Assembly: GCA_023262645.1 (NCBI GenBank) | Contig: JALRAA010000016.1 | Coordinates: 1-12,730 of the forward strand | Direction: 5' to 3' | Source of the DNA: Burkholderiaceae bacterium | GTDB lineage: Bacteria; Pseudomonadota; Gammaproteobacteria; Burkholderiales; Burkholderiaceae_C | DNA: 12,730 nt | Shown: positions 1 to 7,908 of the stretch, in pieces | How the letters are laid out: each line of letters opens with the position of its first letter | Numbering within the stretch: position 1 is the first letter of the stretch | Translations under genes and position numbers: made by a program | The notes under the pieces: model-generated | What the model was told of the DNA's origin: nothing | Seen by the model: only the letters and a program-made list of their open reading frames with translations | Database searches by the model: none

Positions 1-39
1 GCATGTTGCGGGGTGGTCGGGGCGGTTAAGAGGGCTGAT

Positions 40-963
40 TCACCAAGCAGGTGAAAGTTGCGCCAAGCCTTTGGGTGCCATGCGTTCATCGTCAAAGCTG
101 ACCCATTCGTATGCATGGGGACGACTTAAAAGCTCGCGCAACAACAAATTGTTAAGTGCATGCCCAGAACGAAATGCACGGTAATGACCAAGCATAGGTT
201 TGCCGAGCAAATACAAATCGCCCATGGCATCCAAAATTTTGTGCTTCACAAATTCGTCGTCATAACGCAGGCCGTCGCTGTTGAGTACCTTGTAGTCGTC
301 CATGACGATGGCATTGTCCAAGCCACCCCCCAAGGCCAAACCGTTTGACCGCATGTGCTCGACATCGCGGGTGAACCCAAATGTGCGAGCGCGGGCAATG
401 TCACGGGTGTAATGGCCGGTGTCCATGTCAAACGTGACCGATTGACCTGTGGTGTCCACCGCCGGGTGTTTGAAATCGATTTCAAAACTCAATTTGAAGC
501 CATGGTGCGGGTAAAGGCCTGCCCATTTTTTTTGGTCGCCCTCGCCTTGGCTGACCATGACTTCTTGCAAGATCCGCAAGAAACGCTTGGGGGCGTTTTG
601 CAATTCAATGCCAGCCGATTGCAACAAGAACACAAACGAAGAAGCCGATCCGTCAAGAATGGGCACTTCTTCGGCGGTGATGTCAATGTACAAATTGTCC
701 AAACCCAAACCGCTGCAGGCTGACATCAAATGCTCTACGGTGTGCACCTTGGCACCCTGCGCTTCGATGGTCGAAGCCAAGCGGGTGTCGGTGACCGACA
801 AAGCGCCCACGGGTATGTCCACGGGATGCGGCAAATCCGTGCGCCTGAACACAATACCTGTGTCAGGCGCGGCGGGGCGCAATGTCAATTCAACGCGTTG
901 CCCGCTGTGCAACCCCACGCCAACGGCGCGGGTCATGGTTTGTAGGGTTCGTTGTTTCAGCAC
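40..963 (-). CDS. lpxC: LpxC, UDP-3-O-acyl-N-acetylglucosamine deacetylase
   Basis: Zinc-dependent cytoplasmic deacetylase that removes the acetyl group from UDP-3-O-acyl-GlcNAc, the committed step of lipid A synthesis. The 307 residues match the family length (305 in E. coli) and align from the first residue: MLKQRTLQ here against MIKQRTLK. Visible active-site features are TVEHL with E77 and H78, the segment FVKHKILDAMGDL with zinc ligands H241 and D245 plus D249, and SGHALNN with H268. RARTFGF lies at 191-197. The start is GTG at 963-961. The next ATG is nine codons in and would remove the conserved N terminus. No Shine-Dalgarno sequence precedes the GTG, and only 9 nt separate it from the ftsZ stop, so translation is probably coupled to ftsZ (inference). 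The stop is TGA at 42-40. Confidence 0.97.
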   Translation of the reverse strand: MLKQRTLQTMTRAVGVGLHSGQRVELTLRPAAPDTGIVFRRTDLPHPVDIPVGALSVTDTRLASTIEAQGAKVHTVEHLMSACSGLGLDNLYIDITAEEVPILDGSASSFVFLLQSAGIELQNAPKRFLRILQEVMVSQGEGDQKKWAGLYPHHGFKLSFEIDFKHPAVDTTGQSVTFDMDTGHYTRDIARARTFGFTRDVEHMRSNGLALGGGLDNAIVMDDYKVLNSDGLRYDDEFVKHKILDAMGDLYLLGKPMLGHYRAFRSGHALNNLLLRELLSRPHAYEWVSFDDERMAPKGLAQLSPAW

Positions 964-972
964 AGGCGAATT

Positions 973-2220
973 TTAGTCGGCCTGTTTTCGCAAGAACGCA
1001 GGTATCTCATAGTTGTCCATGCCGCCTGATGACAACGCATCGACCTTGGCTGCGGCTTGGGTACGGTTGGTACGCCACACACTGGGCACATTGACATTGA
1101 CATCGTGGCTGGTTTGCGGCGCGGAGGCGCGGTTCATGCCATCGCTGCCAGCATGCGCGGCAGGCGATATGGCCACAGGCATGACATCTGCAGGATTGGC
1201 ATACACCGCGTTATCGGTACCGGTGCGAATAACAGACAAAGGTGGCGCCATGCGACGGCCAGGTTGTGCCAATCCGGTGGCCACCACGGTGACGCGAATT
1301 TGGTCTCCCAATGTTTCGTCATACGCTGTGCCGTAAATCACATGCGCTTCCGGTGAAGCAAAAGCACGGATGGTGTTCATGGCTTCGCGAGACTCGGCCA
1401 ATTTCAACGCGCCTTTGGCGGCGGTGATCAACACCAGCACGCCTTTGGCACCGGTCATGTCTACACCTTCGAGCAACGGGCAAGCCACGGCTTGTTCGGC
1501 GGCAATGCGCGCGCGGTCTGGGCCACTGGCCGTGGCTGTGCCCATCATGGCTTTGCCCTGCTCGCTCATCACGGTTCGCACGTCTTCAAAGTCCACGTTC
1601 ACCAAAGCTTCTACATTGATGATTTCGGCAATACCACCGACGGAGTTTTTCAGCACATCGTTGGCGAAAGCAAAGGCCTGGTCTTGGCTCACATCGTCGC
1701 CAAGGACTTCTTGCAATTTTTCATTCAACACCACAATCAGCGAATCGACATTGGCTTCGAGTTCGGCCAATCCTGCTTCGGCATTGGTCATGCGTCGTCC
1801 ACCTTCCCAATCGAAAGGCTTGGTGACCACACCCACGGTGAGGATGCCCATTTCACGGGCCACACGTGCCACCACTGGGGCTGCGCCTGTACCGGTACCG
1901 CCACCCATGCCGGCGGTGATGAACACCATATTGGCGCCTTGCAACACTTCGCGAATGTTGTCGATAGCCGCTTCAGCAGCCGCTTGTCCACGCTCGGGTT
2001 TGCTGCCCGCGCCCAAACCGTTGTCACCCAATTGAATGACGCGGTGTGCAGAGCTGACTTTCAACGCTTGAGCATCGGTGTTGGCGCAAATAAATTCGAC
2101 ACCACGCACACCGCTGCTGATCATGTGCTCGACCGCATTGCCACCACCACCGCCGACGCCGATCACACGAATTTGGGTCTCTGGGTTGAATTCGCTGGAT
2201 TCCATCATTTCAATTTTCAT
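973..2220 (-). CDS. ftsZ: FtsZ, tubulin-like cell division GTPase
   Basis: Cytoplasmic GTPase that polymerises into the Z ring at midcell and recruits the divisome. The 415 residues show the glycine-rich nucleotide loop GVGGGGGNAV (21-30), the tubulin signature GGGTGTG (106-112) and the T7 synergy loop NVDFEDVRTVM (208-218), with D210 and D213 completing the GTPase site of the neighbouring subunit. The globular domain ends near residue 318. A poorly conserved linker of about 84 residues follows, longer than the roughly 50 of E. coli. The protein ends in the conserved tail YEIPAFLRKQAD (404-415), which binds FtsA and other partners. The ATG at 2220-2218 has a good GGAGAG ribosome binding site four bases upstream. 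It lies downstream of ftsA after a 164-nt gap and nine bases before lpxC. Confidence 0.98.
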   Translation of the reverse strand: MKIEMMESSEFNPETQIRVIGVGGGGGNAVEHMISSGVRGVEFICANTDAQALKVSSAHRVIQLGDNGLGAGSKPERGQAAAEAAIDNIREVLQGANMVFITAGMGGGTGTGAAPVVARVAREMGILTVGVVTKPFDWEGGRRMTNAEAGLAELEANVDSLIVVLNEKLQEVLGDDVSQDQAFAFANDVLKNSVGGIAEIINVEALVNVDFEDVRTVMSEQGKAMMGTATASGPDRARIAAEQAVACPLLEGVDMTGAKGVLVLITAAKGALKLAESREAMNTIRAFASPEAHVIYGTAYDETLGDQIRVTVVATGLAQPGRRMAPPLSVIRTGTDNAVYANPADVMPVAISPAAHAGSDGMNRASAPQTSHDVNVNVPSVWRTNRTQAAAKVDALSSGGMDNYEIPAFLRKQAD

Positions 2221-2224
2221 AGTT

Positions 2225-2230
2225 CTCTCC
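2225..2230 (-). promoter_or_regulatory. Ribosome binding site of ftsZ
   Basis: On the minus strand GGAGAG ends four bases before the ftsZ ATG. It is among the stronger Shine-Dalgarno matches in the window and supports the chosen start. It allows ftsZ to be translated independently of the distant ftsA stop. Confidence 0.75.
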
Positions 2231-2260
2231 GAATGTGTTTTGCAGTTGCCTTGAATCTGT

Positions 2261-2290
2261 ATTTTTTGAGTGGTTATGTGATTTTTTCAA
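2261..2290 (-). promoter_or_regulatory. Weak candidate sigma70-type promoter for ftsZ
   Basis: On the minus strand TTGAAA (2290-2285) resembles a -35 box. Eighteen bases later AAAAAT (2266-2261) matches four of six positions of a -10 box but lacks its first T. The ftsZ start is about 40 bases further on. A-rich DNA produces such matches easily, so this is only a candidate. Confidence 0.2.
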
Positions 2291-2384
2291 CTTGGTGGCG
2301 CCCCCCGTGAACAGGGTCGCCATCGTCGGCTTTTGCTGCGGCGAGTGGGAACCGTGGCTAAAGATTGCATCAGGTTGTTCATGG

Positions 2385-3614
2385 TCAGAAGGTCCCTACC
2401 AACCAGTCTTTGACGCGCCCCATGGCGGTCTTGACCGAACCGTTTTTTTGCGCCACGCGGAATCCGCGCAAGCGTGCGAGCCTTGCTTCTTCCAGCAAAC
2501 CCATGACAGTGGCCGCGCGCGGATGCGACACCATGTCCGACAACGCGCTGCTGTAACGCGGCACACCCCGTCGCACGGCTTTGAGAAAAATATCTTCACC
2601 CAACTCGATCATGCCGGGCATCATGGCGCTGCCGCCTGTGAGCACAATGCCAGACGACAACACTTCCTCGAACCCCGAATCGCGCAGCACTTGTTGCACC
2701 AATGCGTAAATTTCTTCCACCCGGGGTTCGATCACACCGGCCAGCGCCTGTCGGCTGAGCATGCGCGGGCCTCGGTCGCCCAAGCCGGGTACTTCCACTT
2801 GTATGTTGGGGTCGGCCAGCAATTGTTTGGCATAGCCGGATTCGACTTTGATGTCTTCGGCGTCTTTGGTGGGTGTGCGCAATGCCATGGCAATGTCACT
2901 GGTGATCAAGTCGCCAGCGATAGGAATCACAGCGGTGTGCCGTATGGCGCCCCCGGTGAAGATCGCCACATCGGTACTGCCCGCGCCAATATCTACCAGC
3001 GCTACACCCAATTCTTTTTCATCGGCGGTCAGCACCGAATAGCTCGACGCCAATGGGTTGAGCATCAGTTGCTCTACATCTAAACCACAGCGGCGCACAC
3101 ACTTGATGATGTTTTCAGCCGCTGTTTGCGCACCGGTCACGATATGGACCTTGGCCTCTAAACGGATGCCACTCATGCCTATCGGCTCTTTCACATCTTG
3201 CCCATCAATGATGAACTCTTGGGGTTCCACCAACAACAAACGCTGGTCGTTGGAAATATTGACGGCTTTGGCGGTTTCCACCACACGGGCCACATCTGCA
3301 GCCGTGACCTCCCGGTCTTTGACAGCCACCATGCCGTGCGAATTCATACCGCGTATGTGGCTGCCTGTGATGCCGGTGTATACGCGGGTGATCTTGCAAT
3401 CCGCCATCAATTCGGCTTCTTTCAAAGCCATTTGAATGCTTTGCACCGTGGCATCGATATTGACCACCACGCCGCGCTTGAGTCCGCTGCTGGGGGCAAT
3501 GCCAAAACCAGCGAGTTTGAGTTCGGCACCGGGCAAGACCTCGGCGACCACCACCATCACTTTGCTGGTTCCGATGTCTAACCCTACGACCAAGTCTTTG
3601 TATTCTTTAGCCAT
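2385..3614 (-). CDS. ftsA: FtsA, actin-like membrane tether of the Z ring
   Basis: Actin/Hsp70-fold ATP-binding protein that anchors FtsZ filaments to the inner membrane and passes signals to later divisome proteins. The 409 residues are close to E. coli FtsA (420). The nucleotide site is visible as phosphate 1 GLDIGTSKV (11-19), phosphate 2 VDIGAGSTDVAIF (207-219) and the adenosine motif LTGGSAMMPGM (325-335). The last residues, MGRVKDWLVGTF (398-409), form the expected short amphipathic helix that inserts in the membrane. The frame is open 25 codons further upstream, but that part lies mostly inside ftsQ and is unlike the family. The ATG at 3614-3612 has AGAGG five bases upstream and gives the conserved MAKEYKDLVVGLDIG start. 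The gap to ftsQ is 16 nt. Confidence 0.97.
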   Translation of the reverse strand: MAKEYKDLVVGLDIGTSKVMVVVAEVLPGAELKLAGFGIAPSSGLKRGVVVNIDATVQSIQMALKEAELMADCKITRVYTGITGSHIRGMNSHGMVAVKDREVTAADVARVVETAKAVNISNDQRLLLVEPQEFIIDGQDVKEPIGMSGIRLEAKVHIVTGAQTAAENIIKCVRRCGLDVEQLMLNPLASSYSVLTADEKELGVALVDIGAGSTDVAIFTGGAIRHTAVIPIAGDLITSDIAMALRTPTKDAEDIKVESGYAKQLLADPNIQVEVPGLGDRGPRMLSRQALAGVIEPRVEEIYALVQQVLRDSGFEEVLSSGIVLTGGSAMMPGMIELGEDIFLKAVRRGVPRYSSALSDMVSHPRAATVMGLLEEARLARLRGFRVAQKNGSVKTAMGRVKDWLVGTF

Positions 3615-3630
3615 ACCAACCTCTTTGTAC

Positions 3631-4443
3631 TTACCTTGTTGCTGTTGAATCCAATGTGCTGACACCGCGCAATCGCAGCGCATAGCCATTCACATACCGC
3701 AAATCTGCTGACTCCAACGACTGTGTCTGACGACCGTACCGCTGACTGACTTGTGCCAGCGTTTGCGTCAGACGTTGCACACGCGCCATCACTTCTTGCT
3801 CACTGCCTCTGCCCAATTCAATTTGGGCTCCATTTTTAAAACGCGCTCTCCAACTGCCCCTGGCGGTCAATTCCAACGCGCCCATGTTCAGTTGCATTTG
3901 AGAGAACACCGGGCCCAGGGCATTGAACATTTGCAACACGCGCACAGATTCGGTGTCGGGCCCTGATAAGTGGGGCAGGTTTTCGTTATCGAGTTCACCA
4001 AAGTTGGCGCTGAATACTTGGCCTTGTTTGTTGAGCAAACGTGAATCGGCTTCGGGTCCCCAATAGGCAACCGGTTCGTGCTCCAAAATTTCCACGCGCA
4101 ATCGGTTGGGAAATTCACGCTGCACCACCGCTTGTCTGACCCACGGCACGTTTTCAAATGCCGCCTTGGCGCGTGCCAAATCCACGGTGAAAAAACTGCC
4201 CTGCAACCGTGGGACCACATTGGCACGCAAAGTGACTTCATTGTTGTGGCGCACTTCGCCCACCACGCTCATGCCGTTGATCGTGAATACCGGGTGACGC
4301 GCAACCCACATCACCAGCATGCTGACAAACAACACACCCGCCAACAACAGCATCCAACGGCTGGTGATGTTCATCAAACGCACATCCAAAGCCAACTCTG
4401 GTGCAGAGTCGTGGTGAAGGTACATGGCGTCGCGGGCTTTCAT
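3631..4443 (-). CDS. ftsQ: FtsQ, bitopic divisome protein with POTRA domain
   Basis: Inner membrane protein that links cytoplasmic Z-ring proteins to FtsB/FtsL and the septal synthase. The 270 residues show a short cytoplasmic N terminus, one transmembrane helix at about 30-48 and a periplasmic part. That part begins with a POTRA domain (about 51-120, with FTINGMSVVGEV and the NVPWVRQAVVQREFPNRLRVEI stretch split between its strands). It continues into the FtsQ beta domain, which ends in the typical DLRYVNGYALRL (248-259). The ATG at 4443-4441 overlaps the ddl stop by 4 nt (ATGA) and has GGGAGGT nine bases upstream. The frame is open 19 codons further up, but there is no reason to prefer that start. 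FtsQ sequences diverge strongly, so identification relies on architecture, C-terminal motif and position between ddl and ftsA. Confidence 0.94.
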   Translation of the reverse strand: MKARDAMYLHHDSAPELALDVRLMNITSRWMLLLAGVLFVSMLVMWVARHPVFTINGMSVVGEVRHNNEVTLRANVVPRLQGSFFTVDLARAKAAFENVPWVRQAVVQREFPNRLRVEILEHEPVAYWGPEADSRLLNKQGQVFSANFGELDNENLPHLSGPDTESVRVLQMFNALGPVFSQMQLNMGALELTARGSWRARFKNGAQIELGRGSEQEVMARVQRLTQTLAQVSQRYGRQTQSLESADLRYVNGYALRLRGVSTLDSTATR

Positions 4444-5414
4444 GCGTGCGATACCTCCCGATATGTATCGAGCCTTGCATCTTTCAACAATCGCACACAC
4501 AAATCTGCGTAGTCGATGCCTGCGGCTTTGGCTGACATGGGCACCAGCGAATGGCTGGTCATGCCCGGGCTGGTGTTCATCTCTAGCAAGAAGGGTTGGC
4601 GATCGCTGGCACGGATCATCAAATCAGCACGACCCCAACCCCGACAACCCAGTGCGCGGTAAGCGGCAACGCTCAATGCCTGAATCGCTTGTTCTTCGTC
4701 TTTGGGCAATCCGCTGGGACAGTGGTAGGTGACTGCGTCCGTGAAATATTTGTTTTGGTAGTCGTAAGCACCATCGGGTGCAGCGATTTTGACCACTGGC
4801 AATGCAAATGCTTGGTCTGCATCTCCCAGCACAGGACAGGTGACTTCTTCGCCCTGAATAAAGGCTTCACACAGCACATAGGGATCGGATTTTTGGGCCA
4901 ACGCGATGGCGGCAGACAATTGATCGCCATGGCTGACTTTGCTCACACCAATTGAAGAACCTTCGTGCGGGGGTTTGACGATCAAGGGTAAACCGAGTTG
5001 CTGGGGAATGGCATTCAACGCTTGCGGGGTTTGCTGCGCGGGCGTCAACCAAACACTTGGCGGTGTGGACAAACCTTCTGCCAGCCAAATGCGTTTGGTC
5101 ATGTGTTTGTCCATCGCAATCGCAGACGCCATGACGCCTGAGCCGGTATAGGGAATACCCATCAACTCCAGCGCCCCTTGCACGGTACCGTCTTCACCAT
5201 GCCTGCCGTGCAATGCGATGAATGCATGGGTGATGCCTTGATCGCGCAAGGCCAACAAAGGCGTGTGTGCAGGATCCCAAGCCTCAGCATGTATGCCCTT
5301 TGACAACAATGCCTGCAACACGCCGTTGCCGGACATCAAAGAAATTTCGCGCTCGGCAGAATGCCCGCCCATCAACACAGCGACACGCGCCTTGTGTGTG
5401 TCAAATGCCATCAT
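4440..5414 (-). CDS. ddl: D-alanine--D-alanine ligase (DdlB type)
   Basis: Cytoplasmic ATP-grasp enzyme that joins two D-alanines into the dipeptide MurF adds to the muropeptide. The 324 residues contain LMGGHSAEREISL (14-26, with substrate-binding E21), HGRHGEDG (69-76), VKPPHEGSSIG (146-156), the Tyr of YDYQNKY (Y223), GWGRADLM (259-266, R262 and D264) and the magnesium-binding LLEMNTSPGMTSHSL (E278, N280). All expected catalytic residues appear present. Two ATG codons stand in tandem. The first (5414-5412) overlaps the murC stop as ATGA. The second is one codon on and sits five bases from GAGG (5420-5417), a better spacing than the two bases before the first. Either start leaves the domain intact. 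The stop overlaps the ftsQ start by 4 nt. Confidence 0.97.
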   Translation of the reverse strand: MMAFDTHKARVAVLMGGHSAEREISLMSGNGVLQALLSKGIHAEAWDPAHTPLLALRDQGITHAFIALHGRHGEDGTVQGALELMGIPYTGSGVMASAIAMDKHMTKRIWLAEGLSTPPSVWLTPAQQTPQALNAIPQQLGLPLIVKPPHEGSSIGVSKVSHGDQLSAAIALAQKSDPYVLCEAFIQGEEVTCPVLGDADQAFALPVVKIAAPDGAYDYQNKYFTDAVTYHCPSGLPKDEEQAIQALSVAAYRALGCRGWGRADLMIRASDRQPFLLEMNTSPGMTSHSLVPMSAKAAGIDYADLCVRLLKDARLDTYREVSHA

Positions 5415-6844
5415 GTCCTCACCACCCTCAAACCCGGCTTGTCGTTACCACTGGCCTGGGCCACCAACCGCATAGGTAACTGCCCGATAGAACCTGCTCC
5501 CATGCACATCACCACATCGCCGTCTTGCGCCTGTTCTTGCACCAGCGATTCCAATTGCGACAAGTCTTGCGCAAACACCAACGCTTGTTGGCCCGCCACG
5601 CGCAATGCATGCGCCAACGCACGGCCATCGGCAGCGGCAATCGGGGCTTCACCGGCGGCGTACACCTCGGTCAACCAGACCACATCGGCGAGTCGCAAGA
5701 CTTGCACAAAATCTTCAAAGCAATCGCGTGTTCGGGTGTAGCGGTGTGGCTGAAACGCAAGCACCAGTCTGCGGCCTGCAAATGCGCCACGGGCCGCTTC
5801 GATCGTGGCAGCAAGCTCTACTGGATGGTGACCATAGTCTTCAATCAAGGTGTAGTGGCCACCGCTTCGGGCCGGTAATTCGCCATGGTTTTGGAACCGG
5901 CGTCCCACGCCTTTGAATTCGGCCAATGCCTTGACCACCGCCTCGTCAGGCAAATTCAATTCAACCGCAATCGAAACGGCTGCCAATGCGTTGCGCACGT
6001 TGTGCATGCCCGGCAGATTCAACACGATGTCGAGATCCGGCAAGGTGATGCCGTTGCTGCGCGTGACGCGAAAACGCATGCGCGATCCATCAGCACGTAC
6101 ATCGTGCGCCCGCACTTGGGCGTTGTCTGACATGCCATAACTGGTGATGGGGCGCGACACCTCAGGAAAAATACTTTGCAACACCGGATCGTCAGCACAC
6201 AAAACTGCCGCGCCATAAAACGGCATGCGGTGCAAAAACTCGATGAACGCTTGCTTTAACCGACCAAAGTCATGGCCGTAGGTTTCCATGTGGTCTGCAT
6301 CGATATTGGTGACCACCGACATGATCGGGTTCAGGTTCAAGAACGATGCGTCGGATTCGTCAGCCTCCACCACGATGTATTCACCCGAGCCCAGTTTGGC
6401 GTTTGCACCCGCGCTGATCAAACGCCCCCCAATCACAAAGGTTGGGTCAAGACCGGCTTGCGCCAACACACTGGCCACCAAACTGGTGGTCGTGGTTTTG
6501 CCATGGGTGCCTGCAATCGCAATGCCTTGTTTCAAACGCATGAGTTCGGCCAACATGACAGCACGCGGCACCACTGGAATCCATTTGCGGTGAGCGGCCA
6601 CCACTTCGGGGTTGTCTGCCTGAACCGCGGTGGATGTCACCACGGCATCTGCACCGCTGATGTGTTGTTCGTCGTGCCCTACCCGGGTTTGAATCCCCAC
6701 GGACTGCAGTCGCCGCAACACCGGGCTGTCAGCCATGTCAGAGCCGCTGACGGTATAGCCTAAGTTGTGCAGAATTTCGGCAATGCCACTCATGCCTGCG
6801 CCGCCGATGCCGACGAAATGCACATGTCGAATCGCGTGCTTCAT
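5411..6844 (-). CDS. murC: MurC, UDP-N-acetylmuramate--L-alanine ligase
   Basis: Cytoplasmic ATP-dependent ligase that adds L-alanine to UDP-MurNAc, the first amino acid of the stem peptide. The 477 residues carry the three Mur ligase domains: an N-terminal Rossmann-like part with GIGGAGMSG (12-20), the central ATPase domain with P-loop GTHGKTTT (112-119) and VEADESDASFL (159-169), and the C-terminal domain with EDYGHHPVE (335-343) and FQPHRYTRTRDCF (364-376). The frame is open for 53 codons upstream, but that stretch lies inside murG and has no family similarity. The ATG at 6844-6842 overlaps the murG stop as ATGA, has AGAGGT (6856-6851) six bases upstream, and gives the normal N terminus. 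The stop overlaps ddl by 4 nt. Confidence 0.97.
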   Translation of the reverse strand: MKHAIRHVHFVGIGGAGMSGIAEILHNLGYTVSGSDMADSPVLRRLQSVGIQTRVGHDEQHISGADAVVTSTAVQADNPEVVAAHRKWIPVVPRAVMLAELMRLKQGIAIAGTHGKTTTTSLVASVLAQAGLDPTFVIGGRLISAGANAKLGSGEYIVVEADESDASFLNLNPIMSVVTNIDADHMETYGHDFGRLKQAFIEFLHRMPFYGAAVLCADDPVLQSIFPEVSRPITSYGMSDNAQVRAHDVRADGSRMRFRVTRSNGITLPDLDIVLNLPGMHNVRNALAAVSIAVELNLPDEAVVKALAEFKGVGRRFQNHGELPARSGGHYTLIEDYGHHPVELAATIEAARGAFAGRRLVLAFQPHRYTRTRDCFEDFVQVLRLADVVWLTEVYAAGEAPIAAADGRALAHALRVAGQQALVFAQDLSQLESLVQEQAQDGDVVMCMGAGSIGQLPMRLVAQASGNDKPGLRVVRT

Positions 6845-7908
6845 GCCGTCACCTCTTCGCACACTGCCACCACTTCTTGGGTAGCGGTGGTTTTGCGCAA
6901 ACCATAGGCACGGTTCGCCATGTCGAGCAACTGCGTGCGATCCAGTTGTTGTAGAAAATCGGCCAACTGGGTTGCGCTCAATTCGGTTTGTTGTTTCAAC
7001 CAAGCGGCGTTGTGCTGCACCAAAAATTGCGCATTGGCTGTTTGGTGGTCATCGACGGCATGGGCAAACGGCACAAACAACGCCGCCGCACCCACGGCGG
7101 CAATTTCACTCACGGTGCTCGCTCCAGCGCGGCAAATGACCAAATCCGCTTGCGCGAAGGCCATGGCGGTGTCGTCGATAAACGGCACCAAATCAGCCTG
7201 AACATCTGCTTGCTGATAATGGGTTTGCAATTGCGCCAAATGCTTATGGCCTCCTTGGTGCGTGACCAGAGGCCGTTTGTCTTGTGGAATCAAAGCCAAT
7301 GCTTGTGGCACCACGCTGTTTAAATATTGCGCGCCCAAACTGCCACCGACGACCAACACGCGCAATGCACCTTGCCTCTGCGAAAACCGTTCGGCAGGGG
7401 CCGCTTGCACGGTGAATGCGTGGCGCAATGGATTGCCGACCCAACGCGTTTTAGGCAACACGTTGGGGAATGTGGACAGCACCCGATCCGCTATGTGCGC
7501 CATGATTTTGTTGGCCAAGCCAGCGATCGCGTTTTGCTCGTGCAGAACCAATGGTTTGCCACACAACACACCCATCATGCCGCCAGGAAAACTGATGTAG
7601 CCACCCAGACCGATCAGCACATCGGGTTGGATGCGACGCACCACCCGCCAGCTTTGCCAAAACGCATGCAACAGCCGCACTGGCAACCAACCCAGCGTGA
7701 CCAAACCCTTGCCACGCACACCGCCAAAACTGACGGCTTCAAATGCAAATCCTTGAGGAGGCACCAACGCACTCTCCATGCTGGGTACCGGCGCGCCCAA
7801 CCAATGCACGCGCCATCCGCGTTCGCGCAACAACTCGGCCACGGCCAAGCCCGGAAAAATATGCCCGCCTGTGCCACCGGCCATGACCAATGCCGTGCGC
7901 GTATTCAT
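6841..7908 (-). CDS. murG: MurG, lipid II-forming GlcNAc transferase
   Basis: Peripheral membrane glycosyltransferase (GT28, GT-B fold) that moves GlcNAc from UDP-GlcNAc to lipid I on the cytoplasmic face, giving lipid II. The 355 residues equal the E. coli length. The N-terminal domain has MAGGTGGHIFPGLAVAE (9-25, with the conserved H16), GLGGYISFPGG (100-110) and HEQNAIAGLANK (123-134). The C-terminal donor-binding domain has VVGGSLGAQYLN (186-197), PFIDDTAMAFAQADLVICR (242-260), AGASTVSEIAAVG (261-273, E268) and DDHQTANA (286-293). The ATG at 7908-7906 overlaps the ftsW stop as ATGA and has a clear GGAGG (7919-7915) six bases upstream. The stop overlaps the murC start by 4 nt. Confidence 0.97.
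   Translation of the reverse strand: MNTRTALVMAGGTGGHIFPGLAVAELLRERGWRVHWLGAPVPSMESALVPPQGFAFEAVSFGGVRGKGLVTLGWLPVRLLHAFWQSWRVVRRIQPDVLIGLGGYISFPGGMMGVLCGKPLVLHEQNAIAGLANKIMAHIADRVLSTFPNVLPKTRWVGNPLRHAFTVQAAPAERFSQRQGALRVLVVGGSLGAQYLNSVVPQALALIPQDKRPLVTHQGGHKHLAQLQTHYQQADVQADLVPFIDDTAMAFAQADLVICRAGASTVSEIAAVGAAALFVPFAHAVDDHQTANAQFLVQHNAAWLKQQTELSATQLADFLQQLDRTQLLDMANRAYGLRKTTATQEVVAVCEEVTA

Larger units (their letters stand above)
2221..2384 (-). promoter_or_regulatory. ftsA-ftsZ intergenic region, probable ftsZ control region
   Basis: This 164-nt stretch is the only substantial non-coding gap in the window; every other junction is an overlap or a gap of at most 16 nt. Read on the minus strand it holds, in order, an imperfect GC-rich inverted repeat (arms 2314-2322 and 2296-2304, one mismatch, 9-nt loop), two A6 tracts 20 bases apart (2282-2287 and 2262-2267), and the ftsZ ribosome binding site. 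The stem is followed by an A-rich and not a T-rich run, so it is not a classical intrinsic terminator for this strand. Extra promoters near ftsZ are known in E. coli and other bacteria. That this gap has such a role is inferred from its size and position. Confidence 0.45.

Noticed and set aside
2296..2322. Hairpin in the ftsA-ftsZ gap as an intrinsic terminator
   Set aside because: On the minus strand the stem is followed by ACCAAGTTGAAAAAAT, with no T run. On the plus strand the T run precedes the stem. Termination here would also cut off ftsZ unless a new promoter follows.
1370..3083. Long open frames on the plus strand opposite ftsZ and ftsA (1370-2035, 1492-2310, 2235-3083)
   Set aside because: Their translations resemble no family I know, they lie opposite strongly conserved genes, and long antisense frames are common in GC-rich coding DNA.
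3615..3689. N-terminal extension of FtsA (25 extra codons)
   Set aside because: It overlaps the end of ftsQ and is unlike FtsA. The ATG at 3614 has AGAGG upstream and the conserved N terminus.
6845..7003. N-terminal extension of MurC (53 extra codons)
   Set aside because: It lies inside murG, has no Mur ligase similarity, and the internal ATG at 6844 has a ribosome binding site and gives the conserved start.
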